A DNA stretch of 64,000 nt from Rhodeus uyekii (lineage: Eukaryota > Chordata > Actinopteri > Cypriniformes > Acheilognathidae): positions 1,861,501 through 1,925,500 of the forward strand of contig JAWRVZ010000038.1 of the NCBI GenBank assembly GCA_037043235.1, written 5' to 3'. The notes beneath the pieces are model-generated. The model made no database searches. It was given only the letters and a program-made list of their open reading frames with translations, and had not been told where the DNA came from. Positions within the stretch are counted from its first letter, which is position 1, and each line of letters opens with the position of its first letter. The position numbers and the translations under genes were made by a program. Shown here one piece after another: positions 55,012-64,000 of the stretch.

Positions 55012-57740
55012 CAATTTCATTTAATACTATAAAATATTGATAAAATGGTTTCATTAATTAAAAATGTACTATTTTATATAGTATGTGTTTTATGCATTTA
55101 TAGAACCATCAGCAACATGCAAATATAAAACTCTTGCATATAGAAGGCAGCAAACAGCTAAGAAACTCACTATACTATGGAACAGAACAGGGCTTAAAAA
55201 AATAAAAAATAAAATAACCAGTTCACTCTTAAACCAAATCAGTATTTTAACATTTCTGCTCTTGTGTTCCTTCAGTTTTATTACAAAAAAATAAGACCCA
55301 AAACCTCATACAGTAGCTCCACCCGCCTCCATTTAAAATAAAATGCTTCACACATTTTGGAAGCGGTCTCTGCTTCTTTGCAGTGCAAGGGTAAATAGAG
55401 AACTGGTTGTTTGTACAGTGTTTTCTTTACTCAAAAAACGCAATGTTTGTCAAGGCTAGTGTTTAATGTATTTGAGGAGCGGAGAAAAGTCTCTTAGTCT
55501 GGTATTTGCTATCTAATCATAGCCAATACTGCCTGTGAATAGCACTTCATCTTTTATAACATAATATTTTGGCCAAAAGTAAACGACAGGACAAACTGAG
55601 AGCCCACATAGCCACAATAAACTTTGTAAACTGTAAGTTGTTGAAAACGTAATGCAATGCACTTACTGCCTCAAACGCGGCCATTCTAATAACAGACAAA
55701 ACACAAATCTCCTAAATTCGCTGGTGAAAAAACACTTTATTCCATCTGAACTTGATTTTGATAAAATGTTAATAATATAAATGACACATGCAACTCTGTC
55801 CATTAAGCTACAATACTAACTTTGACAACATGGTATTTAATTATAAGAAAAAAGAAAAATAAGTTTCCTGAACAGTTATTCTACACAAACTTGCAATTTT
55901 TTGCTGATTTCAAAACACACACATTGGAAATTACCTGCCATTCATTTTCAATTAAATGTAATGTTGGTGACATATCCCTGAGATCCAAAAGGTAATGTCA
56001 GTGTCACACCGTAATTGGTCCAGGACTCTTATTTTGCCTTTTTTCAGTCACGTGTTCCTTTGTTTTAGTTTCTCCTGCCACCCATCAGTTACCATGACAC
56101 TTATCTTCACAGCTGTTTATCGTTTGATCATCACCGCATGTGTATTTAATTGTTTGTGTTAGTCCCATGCTGTTACTTTACCCTCGTCTTCATTAAAGGG
56201 CCTTCTGACCTTCATACTCGCTCTTAGCGATAATGACTTGACAGCTGAGCACGGGCATTTCACTCACGTTGGACGTGTCAAAGACACATTTGCCCAGGGT
56301 GTACTATTTGAATTCTTGATTGGTTGACTAGCAAACTTAAACATTAAGCAGAACGATAAAATAACATTATTAAAAGATTAAAGGTAATTTCAAATAAACA
56401 TTTATTTTTGGAACGTTTAAACTTGTTAAAATGTTGCTTGTTTCTGGCTTTTGTTTTTGTTCCCTGAACTGGTTCAGAGTCCTGGAACAGAACTAGAAAA
56501 AACACTTTCCCTCCAAAAAACAGAGGGGGTTCATTAGTTTAAATGGGCATAACACTTTTGCTCTCACTTCTATATAAAAGCTTCTTAACAACAGTTTCCA
56601 GGGCAACACACTTTTACCCCAGTACAGTAGAGTGTCCTTACTGTGTCCCATCTGTCTCTAAATTGGCCTCGTCTACAAGAAACCTCTCAACACTTTCCAA
56701 TGAGACAAACCTTTGACATGCATTGTTGAAGAGTTTTCTTCCTGAAATAAATAAATAAAACTTTTACGACTCAATCGACTGTAACTGTTGGAAACATTGT
56801 TGTAAAATAGAAAGACAAATCCTAATTCAGCAAATACAGAGAGAGGCATTAAACACATCGTTATATTTTTTTTGGTTCATTACTGGCTTAAAGGAACGAT
56901 GTTGACCACAAAGCAACCACCATTTCATAAAAGTGTCTAGAAGTTTCCAAAAACAGGCACAGCAAATCTCTTGTCAGCTTTTTCAGGCCAGAATCATGAT
57001 TTTCAGCTTGTGTTGAAAACATAAATCTGTTCTATTTGTCACAGAGAACAAAATGTCCTTAAAAATCCAAAGCATCACACATTATTTAGAAGCAATAGCA
57101 TATTACAATTGCTTTAGAAATAGATGATCTTGTCTGTTATTGTGTGCAAATATACATGCTGATGCAACACTTTCCGCAGACAATGACACTTCTCGCCCTT
57201 AGGAAGTAATAACTACATAAAAGAAACAAGCAGATCAACGTTAAAATGGGAACTATTTTAGGTGAGACTACATGCTGGTCTTTTGAAGATAAATGTTGCT
57301 ATCATTTTGAATATAACCAGCAAAACTATCACACTCAAACAGGCTTGGAAAATGATACAGGATTCAGCGTCTGGTTATTTTATGCATACAGAAGACATGT
57401 TTAGTCTCAAGTGAATACCACAGTCTCTACAATGACTCTTTCTGCAAGTTTTGTTCCTCTGCGAGTCAATTAGCGCTGATATAATTTGTCCTAGATCTCC
57501 CTCAATCTCTTTTCACAGCAGTAATTATTATTTTTGGGGCTTTAACCTGGTAGATATAATCACACAGCTGCACTGACCATAACAGTCACACATAGTCACA
57601 GAAAGACAGCTGGGCAGCAGGCATGCTTTAATGAAATTTAATGAAACCTTTAGGAGAATTGGAAACTTTCCTGATCAGCTTCTAAAACTCATGAGAATAA
57701 CTGCAAAAAGTAATAAGAAATTATCCCCCCCAGAGGGATT
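55012..57740. other. Intron of adamts17, mostly featureless
   Basis: About 55,990-56,220 (GTGTCACACCGTAATTGGTC to ATTAAAGGGCCTTCTGACC) may be a retroelement or LTR scrap, but I cannot show ends. Nothing else is recognised. Confidence 0.4.
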
Positions 57741-57750
57741 GAGGACTGAC

Positions 57751-57910
57751 CTCCACCGCAGTGCACGCTGCAGTCTTCCCAGCTGCTGTGAGTCCACAGG
57801 TACATGTGCTCTGGCTCCTTTACCGAATTGCTGCTGTTCTCCTGCGACTGGTTCAGGGCAACCGTATACTCATAGTGGATCCCATACGTTTGATCGTGGA
57901 ACAGTAGAAC
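57751..57910 (-). CDS. adamts17: adamts17 exon: end of spacer and start of thrombospondin repeat
   Basis: The acceptor TTTTTCTCCCAG lies above 57,910; the donor GTCAGT is at 57,750. It encodes VLLFHDQTYGIHYEYTVALN, QSQENSSNSVKEPEHMYLWT and HSSWEDCSVHCGG plus one base. It is the most upstream exon found here; the next one 5' is not recognisable before the window ends. Confidence 0.95.
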
Positions 57911-57984
57911 CTGGGAGAAAAATTAAATGAAGAGCAGTCAGGCTAGCCTCGGTTTACATTCCGTTTTGTCCAAGATAATACTTT

Positions 57985-58265
57985 TAATCAGCAAAGATGC
58001 AGTAAATTTATGAAAAGTGGTAGTAAATACATTCATAATGTTAAAATAAATGCTGTTGAACTTTCTATTCATCAAAGAAATCTGAAACACTAAATGTAGT
58101 CAGCATTGGAGTCTAAATGTCTAAATGTTTCAACAAAAATACTAAGCAGCAAAACTTTCAAAAACTTCAGCACCAAATCGGGGTCACATGACTCTGAAGA
58201 CTGAAGGACACAATAAGTATGCTGAAAATGATTTTGTATTGCCAGTAAATAAATGAGGTCTTGGA
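57985..58265. repeat. Foldback repeat remnant (GTTTGGGGTC family)
   Basis: AAATGCTGTTGAACTTTCTATTCATCAAAG, a tract here longer than in other copies, and CACATGACTCTGAAGACTGA follow the family order; the ends are lost. It starts 74 bases upstream of the exon acceptor at 57,910. Confidence 0.6.
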
Positions 58266-58289
58266 GAGCAGAGCACAAAACATGTATAT

Positions 58290-58690
58290 AATGTAATGTA
58301 TGGTATAGATTCTTTGCCTTTGTTCCTTGTCATTGTAATTTGATCTAGTTTCCTCTTGTGTGTCAGTTAATCACTAATTGCTAGTTATCTCTAATTACCT
58401 GTTGTTCATTTAGTTCCCTTGTTTGCCTGATTTGTCTTATTTGAAACTGAAGAGTAAGACTTATCCCTTGGTTGACTGCTTGGTTATTACGACAGAGTCT
58501 TAACAATGTTCATGCAACTGGCCCCTGAACTCCACACACACCATCTTCAGAATCAACTGGAAGAACGACTGCAGTTAATTAAACGCATTAGAAGATGTCT
58601 GCATATGCTTGGCCATGTAGCACATCTCCAGAGGACTTTGAACAAGTGCAAGGTCTGATATTGGCTACCAAAGTGCTGTGAGGAAAAAAG
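58290..58690 (+). mobile_element. Possible retroelement fragment
   Basis: CT-rich sequence ending ACAGAGTCTTAACA at about 58,494-58,507 resembles an LTR end, followed by a frame starting ATGTTCATGCAACTGGCCCC that stops after about 50 codons (LHMLGHVAHLQRTLN). Only weak resemblance to a Gag start; could be unrelated. Confidence 0.25.
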
Positions 58691-60479
58691 AGATCGTTCC
58701 CATGATCATTTCCAGGGAAAGTACGAGACACCGGCCTCCAGCACTCCTTTACTTTATCACAAGATCCATCTCATGCCAACCATTTTCCTCACTTACTGTG
58801 CAGACAGTAGAGGTTAATAACATCTCAAAAAGAGCTGTCTTTCTATCAGCCTGTGGCTAATGACATGAATGAAACCACACACAAAAGAACACATTGAAAC
58901 AGGTAGAAGTACATTCAAAACATCCAACAAGCAACAGAGGATGCACAAAATATAGAGTGAGTAAATCTCATGAAAACGCACAAGTAAAATAATGAAAATT
59001 AAGTCTTGACATTATTTTCTTAAAAATTAAACAGATTTTGTGCCAAGTTCTCATTCAAATATATCCACACACAAAAAAACTACCATGATGTATAATATAA
59101 ATAAAATATTATTATTTCACACTTTAACAATAAGAATAAAAAATAATTAGCATTATGCATTACATGACAATGGCCAAAACAGGCTTTATTTTCCTTGTGT
59201 AAAATATATAATTCCTTTATTTCATTTTCGTATTCTGCGCAAATATAACCTTTGACAGGTTTTAAGAGATTCAATTTGAAATCACTGATTTAAACAATTA
59301 ATAAAAAGGAATGAGGTTTAAATTACATACTACCACATGCCACTGAAATGTTATGGTGAGGTCTGTAAGTGAATATTCACACTCATGCTCATATAATTTA
59401 TCCAGCCCTGTGCACACTAAAGCCCTTTGTCTCCCCTAATTTGGAGTATTTTGCATCTATTTGGTTATTCAAGGTCAGAAAAAAAGCCTTGATCAGAAAC
59501 TCCAATGCTGACCAGAGGCACATTAGAAATTTAGCTAAAATATTCTAAATGGGTCTGAAAACACTCTGACCGTTTTTAAGTGGAGCATCTGTGCGCCAGA
59601 GGACGTCTGCGAGGAAACATCTTCTAAAGCCTGCTTCACTGCTTAATTATACTAATTAGACATATCTCTCAAGACACCTTCTAGCTCTTTAGACTAAACA
59701 AACCTTTTTGCTTAGAAATCGTGGTGAATGCGAGGGAATATATATATATATTCTTTTCTATTCTATATAGTCTATTCTCTTCATCAGAAAGAGCTTTGAG
59801 GAGATATTAACTGAAACAATGTGAGTTAGAGGATTAGAGAACTGGGTTTCATTCGATAGTGAGCAGTAATATTCTAATCTGTAACAATTGTTAATCTATG
59901 TACTCATGTGCTAGATGTCTATGTCTTTGGTTCTTTCAAAGTTAATGTTTATCTCAACTGATTTGATATATTTGTCTCTAAAAATGGTTAATATATTTTT
60001 CTAAACAGTTGAATTATACTTGATTTCATATGAATTACTTCTGCCTTTTGGAAGTATAACATTCCAATCCACTTACATAAAATTATATACAGTATATACA
60101 GGGCTTGACATTAACAACCCACTCATTGTTTGCTCTGGATGATATTTTTGCTGTTACAGGGCTTGAATTTTGCTGTGTGATTGTATTGCACATTATTGTA
60201 CTCACACCCAAAGTGCGATATTATATATTTCGATGTGAAAATATTCCCCATGGTATCGGTGTCAAAATTGTGATGAGTGAACTTTGTAAAAACACTAGCC
60301 ACAGTGGCTGGTGAGCAAAAAAAGTAATATCAAGCCTTGGGAATATAAAAAATTTATAATTATAAATATTATAATAGGATAAATAATACAAAGATAACAC
60401 TTCTTTAACTGGCTCATGCTTTCAAAACATCAATAAATGACTTATGAAGTTATCTTGTCAAACCTTACAGTACAAAAAC
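58691..60479. other. Noncoding, probably adamts17 intron
   Basis: AT-rich; an (AT)n run at about 59,740-59,751. No exon recognised. Confidence 0.5.
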
Positions 60480-60706
60480 TGTCACAGATTAGTGCAGTGA
60501 TGAAGGCACAAAGACAAAAAGGGTATCCTTTCAACAGGCTTTAGTTTAAAGTGCAGGGAACAGACCAAGACTGGGGGGAAACACAGGGAAACACAAGACT
60601 GGGAAGATATACACAGAGGAAGATTAGACAACGAGGAGAACACATGGAGGGTAAAGTAGGGAAGTAAAGAAAATAAACACTAGACAAGACTGACAGTGCT
60701 GTGACA
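60480..60706 (-). mobile_element. Candidate solo LTR
   Basis: TGTCACAG at 60,480 and CTGTGACA at 60,706 form TG..CA ends with an 8-base inverted match. The flanks AAAAC and GAAAC agree at four of five bases, as a target duplication might. The sequence is purine-rich on the plus strand. No partner LTR or internal region is near. Strand is a guess from the resemblance of its start to the chromodomain LTRs. Confidence 0.45.
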
Positions 60707-61351
60707 GAAACATTCTTAAATCAAGATACATTTACTTGAGAAGCAAAATTATTAAAAGATATTATGTCTTGTTTTCTGAAGAAAAAAAAGAGACTTAAAA
60801 CATGAACAAATATCTGGTAGTGGGGTCAGAAAAATAAATGTGTTTTCCCTTTGAATTTTTTGAGTCCCTCGTGGAAGATAATTTTTAATCTTGAGTTTTC
60901 TTAAGTCATTTTGCTTCTCAAGGAAATGTATCTTGATTTAAAAAGGTTTAGATATTTGTACTAGAAAACAACAAATATACTGAGGAAAAATAAAATGTTT
61001 GCAGTGCAGCTTGTTTGCAAGTTGCTTTGGATCTTTTGTAAGCATCTACCAAATGCGTAAATGTGTACAAAATGAGAAGTGGATACAGAAAGTTACTGTT
61101 TGGGTGAGATTAAAATCTAAAAGCAATTACTAAAATACTTGCTAAAATAGTTAATAAAATAATTACTAATAATTATAATTAAAATAAATAAATTACTTGT
61201 ATTATAATTTAAAAAAATACTAAAAATACTAAATTAAAAGCCTAGAAAAGGCTGTATTAATCGTTTTGAGAGCATGGACCTTGGTTTGGAGAAATGTGTA
61301 AAATTGGTAGAAACTGTAACTTCAAACTGTGACTCATGACTTCTGTGTTTT
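60707..61351. other. Noncoding stretch
   Basis: A scrap of SINE tail (AGTTGCTTTGGATCTTTTGT) lies at about 61,020. Short inverted words (ATTTTGCTTCTCAAG / CTTGAGAAGCAAAAT at 60,911 and 60,734) suggest a foldback element that I cannot name. Confidence 0.5.
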
Positions 61352-61762
61352 TGTCATGATAAACAATCGGACACAGACGTGAGTGGTGATGATGTTTATT
61401 GAACAAAGCAAACTCAGAGCAAGTAGCTGGTGACTGAAGGTGTAGAGAAGAACTGGTAGCGGCAGAGAGGCTTATCTGATGGGAAGTGGACAATACTGGG
61501 CTGGAGATCACGGGAAGAATGCCTGAAGGTTCACGGAAGGAGATCCTGGACAATCGGGGTCGGTAATGACGGCGTCAACACGGGTTGTCGCTGGCATGAG
61601 AGTCTGGCAGTCAGTGACGAGACCGGACAGTGATTTGCAGGGTGAAGCTTGTATTTAAGGAATGCTGACTAGGCAGGTGCAGGTGTTCAGTATTCTGGTG
61701 ATTGGGATCGTGAGTGAGAAGTGAATGAGTCTGGTGCGAGGGGTGTGGCTGGATCCGTGACA
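61352..61762 (-). repeat. 3' LTR, chromodomain element copy B
   Basis: 411 bp with the same TG..CA ends as copy A. On the minus strand the TATA-like box is TTAAATAC (61,651-61,658), and GTCCGGTCT starts at 61,628, thirty bases downstream. The AATAAA of copy A reads GTTCAATAAAC here, shifted by the single change at 61,403. Confidence 0.92.
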
Positions 61763-64000
61763 GTACCCCCTCCTCCACGGGCAGCTCCTGAGGACCGCGG
61801 CGGACGACGACGGGGCCGGCCTCGACCCCGGGGGGCTGGACGGTTGGGGTTGTTGGTGTGGAATTCTTGCAGGAGCTCTGGATCTAGGATGTCATCGTGG
61901 TTGACCCAAGAGCGTTCTTCGGGACCGAAACCTTCCCAATCTATGAGGTACTGCAGTGTGCCGGCCCGTCGTCGAGAGTCCAAGATGGAAGAAACTTTGT
62001 AAATGTTCTGGTCCGCCGGGTCAACAGGAGGAGGAGGTACAGCCTCAACACCAGACTCTGTGGATGAGGGAAACAGAGGTTTAGTGAAGGGCTTGAGGAG
62101 AGACACATGGAATGACGGGGAAATTCGGTAATGTGTGGGTAACTGAAGACGGTAAGTGACCTCGTTGATCTGCCTCACCACTTTGAAAGGACCTATGAAG
62201 CGGGGACTCAGCTTGCGACAGGGCAGCCGTAGGCGAATGTCCCTCGTTGATAGCCAGACGAGTTGACCGGGATAGTACCGTGGTGTGGGAAGGCGTCGGC
62301 GGTCAGCTTGGATCTTCTGCCTACGGACTGCCCTTTGCAGATGAACGTGAGCTGAATCCCATACCCTCTCGCTCTCCTGGAACCAGTGATGGACAGCTGG
62401 GACTTCCGTGGGCTCTCCTGTCCAAGGGAATAACGGTGGCTGAAAACCAAACATGCACTGAAACGGTGTGAGGTGTGTGGACTCTTGCCTTAGTGAGTTT
62501 TGGGCGTATTCAGCCCACGGAAGAAACCGGTTCCAGGTGTCTTGTTGGTGGCCACAGTAGGATCTCAGATATCTCCCAATTTCCTGGATCTTCCGCTCAG
62601 TCTGGCCATTGGTCTGGGGATGGTAACCTGAACTCAGACTAACGGAGACTCCGAGAAGGTGAAAAAATGACTTCCAGACTCTGGAAATGAATTGGGGTCC
62701 TCGGTCGGAAACGATATCTTCCGGGAGGCCAAAGTGTCGGAAGACTTGGTGAAACAAGGTTTCCGCCGTTTCCAAAGCCGTGGGGAGGCCCTTGAGGGGT
62801 ATCAATTTGCAAGCTTTAGAAAACCGATCTACCACTACAAGGATGCATGTCTTGCCGTCAGATGGTGGTAAATCGGTCATGAAATCCACTGCAATGTGTG
62901 ACCAGGGTCGGCGGGGTATCGGCAGGGGTTGGAGTTTGCCTTCTGGAAGATGGCGTGGTGATTTGGTGGTGGCGCAGACTGAGCATCCTCTGACATACTG
63001 GGAGACATCGCGGTCCATTCTGGGCCACCAATAGCGATCTTGTAGGAGCGAGAGGGTTCGCTGGCTGCCTGGGTGTCCAGAGCCCGGAGACGTGTGAACT
63101 TGATCCATGAGGGGCAGGCGGAGTCGAGATGGTACGTAGAGCTGCCCCTCAGGGACCCCCGGCGGAGCTGGTTCTTCGCGAGTTGCTTCGGCGATCTGGT
63201 GGTCTATTGTCCATTGGATGGGACTAACAATCAAGGCTGGAGGGAGCACGGGTTCAGGCGGTTGTGGGTTATTGTCAGGGGTGAACTGGCGAGAGAGAGC
63301 ATCGGCTTTCTGGTTCTTGTCCCCAGGTCTATACGTCACGGTGAAATTAAACCTCGTGAAGAAGAGTGCCCAACGAGCCTGCCGTGGATTGAGCCTTTTT
63401 GCTTCCCGCAGGTACTCTAGGTTTCGATGATCGGTTATCACCTGGAATGGATGGTTAGCCCCCTCCAGCCAATGCCTCCACTCTTCCAATGCCAACTTTA
63501 TGGCAAGCAACTCGCGATTCCCAATGTCATAGTTCCGCTCCGCCGGGGATAGCTTTTTGGAAAAGTAGGCACATGGATGGAGTCTTGGAGGCTCACCCTG
63601 CCGCTGTGACAGCACGGCTCCTACCCCGGTGCAGGACGCGTCGACCTCGACTATGAACGGTAACTGGGGATCCGGATGAGTGAGGGTAGGAGCCGTGCAA
63701 AAGGCTGCCTTAAGGGTTTGGAAGGCCTTGGTGGCTTCAGGTGTCCAGGACAGAGACTTGGGCCCATGTTGCAGTAATGATGTCAAGGGTGCACTGATTA
63801 TACTGAAATTCCGGATGAACCGCCTGTAAAAGTTGGCAAATCCCAGGAAACGCTGTAATTCTTTGATTGTGGTAGGTTGTGGCCAGTTCTGCACCGCTTT
63901 CACTTTCCCCTGGTCCATCTTGACGCCGCTCTGGTTGATGATATAGCCAAGGAATTGGATGCTGCTGCGGAGGAACTCGCACTTCTCTAATTTCAAGAAG
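61687..64000 (-). CDS. Chromodomain Ty3/gypsy Pol, 3' part, intact as far as seen
   Basis: The frame enters from the right edge within RT (FLKLEKCEFL) and is open to a stop at 61,687, inside the 3' LTR. It contains the RT thumb, RNase H (VEVDASCTGVGA, ITDHRNLEYL), integrase zinc region and D-D-E core (VDFMTDLPP, SDRGPQF, NGQTERK), and the chromodomain (YLIDWEGFGPEERSWV). Against copy A the protein differs at one residue (Ile for Val in the chromodomain). There is no true start codon in the window. The copy may be complete; that depends on sequence past the edge. Confidence 0.94.
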   Translation of the reverse strand, partial: FLKLEKCEFLRSSIQFLGYIINQSGVKMDQGKVKAVQNWPQPTTIKELQRFLGFANFYRRFIRNFSIISAPLTSLLQHGPKSLSWTPEATKAFQTLKAAFCTAPTLTHPDPQLPFIVEVDASCTGVGAVLSQRQGEPPRLHPCAYFSKKLSPAERNYDIGNRELLAIKLALEEWRHWLEGANHPFQVITDHRNLEYLREAKRLNPRQARWALFFTRFNFTVTYRPGDKNQKADALSRQFTPDNNPQPPEPVLPPALIVSPIQWTIDHQIAEATREEPAPPGVPEGQLYVPSRLRLPLMDQVHTSPGSGHPGSQRTLSLLQDRYWWPRMDRDVSQYVRGCSVCATTKSPRHLPEGKLQPLPIPRRPWSHIAVDFMTDLPPSDGKTCILVVVDRFSKACKLIPLKGLPTALETAETLFHQVFRHFGLPEDIVSDRGPQFISRVWKSFFHLLGVSVSLSSGYHPQTNGQTERKIQEIGRYLRSYCGHQQDTWNRFLPWAEYAQNSLRQESTHLTPFQCMFGFQPPLFPWTGEPTEVPAVHHWFQESERVWDSAHVHLQRAVRRQKIQADRRRLPTPRYYPGQLVWLSTRDIRLRLPCRKLSPRFIGPFKVVRQINEVTYRLQLPTHYRISPSFHVSLLKPFTKPLFPSSTESGVEAVPPPPVDPADQNIYKVSSILDSRRRAGTLQYLIDWEGFGPEERSWVNHDDILDPELLQEFHTNNPNRPAPRGRGRPRRRPPRSSGAARGGGGTVTDPATPLAPDSFTSHSRSQSPEY

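Larger units (their letters stand above)
32769..57910 (-). other. adamts17: adamts17, 3' part of gene (six exons)
   Basis: Secreted metalloprotease of the ADAMTS family that acts in extracellular matrix; loss of the human gene causes a Weill-Marchesani-like syndrome. Only the C-terminal ancillary region is here: end of spacer, thrombospondin type-1 repeats and the PLAC domain. The six exons (57,751-57,910; 52,856-52,991; 47,292-47,496; 46,447-46,599; 33,976-34,153; 32,769-32,920) all have AG acceptors and GT donors, their phases join without a break, and they sum to 984 nt. Introns in order are about 4.8, 5.4, 0.7, 12.3 and 1.1 kb. ADAMTS19 is the closest alternative; CVYQLQNGTH, ITSPRL and FHDQTYGIHYEYTV, as I know the families, favour ADAMTS17. 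Propeptide, protease and earlier exons lie past the right edge. Confidence 0.93.
61352..64000 (-). mobile_element. Chromodomain Ty3/gypsy retrotransposon, copy B (runs off the window)
   Basis: It matches copy A base for base at a constant offset of 36,540 from 24,812 onward, with no indels and about five substitutions in 2,649 bp. The 3' LTR and most of Pol are here; the rest lies beyond the right edge. Confidence 0.95.

Noticed and set aside
58000..61350. Search for the next upstream adamts17 exon
   Set aside because: No acceptor-donor pair with spacer-domain coding potential in phase 0 was found; the exon probably lies beyond the window.

Overview
The window is animal nuclear DNA from a teleost fish, most likely a cyprinid. 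This rests on intron-split coding sequence, high AT content, and several short repeat families that I recognise from carp, goldfish and zebrafish-type genomes. One host gene is visible: the 3' part of adamts17 on the minus strand, as six exons between 57,910 and 32,769. Their splice phases all agree and together give 984 nt (327 codons plus stop): the end of the spacer, the thrombospondin type-1 repeats and a terminal PLAC domain. The upstream exons lie beyond the right edge. No other host coding gene was recognised.

Almost everything else with structure is transposon-derived. From left to right: a shrunken LTR element with a tRNA-Pro-type primer site (2,063-2,932); a GC-rich low-complexity tract and a partial TA-target MITE (3.9-5.0 kb); a full-length Ty3/gypsy element with both LTRs, a tRNA-Lys primer site and a 4-bp target duplication (5,418-11,047); noncoding DNA with foldback repeats, SINE pieces and nested MITEs (11-24 kb); a chromodomain Ty3/gypsy element of the Tf1/sushi type (24,812-29,368); noncoding DNA downstream of adamts17 with MITEs (29.4-32.7 kb); then the adamts17 exons and introns, which carry an L2-like LINE, an older LINE, a DIRS remnant and several DNA-transposon MITEs. 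A second chromodomain element, nearly identical to the first, enters at 61,352 and runs off the right edge.

I see no evidence of a new multi-gene system. The most informative signals are mechanistic: (1) in the chromodomain elements, the sequence just inside the LTR can pair with the predicted 5' end of the element's own RNA, as expected for self-primed reverse transcription; (2) the two chromodomain copies differ at about five positions in 2.65 kb, so the family moved recently; (3) adamts17 splice sites have transposons inserted within tens to about 200 bases. Percentages and TIR or TSD matches were read by eye, and element borders marked as approximate may be off by tens of bases.
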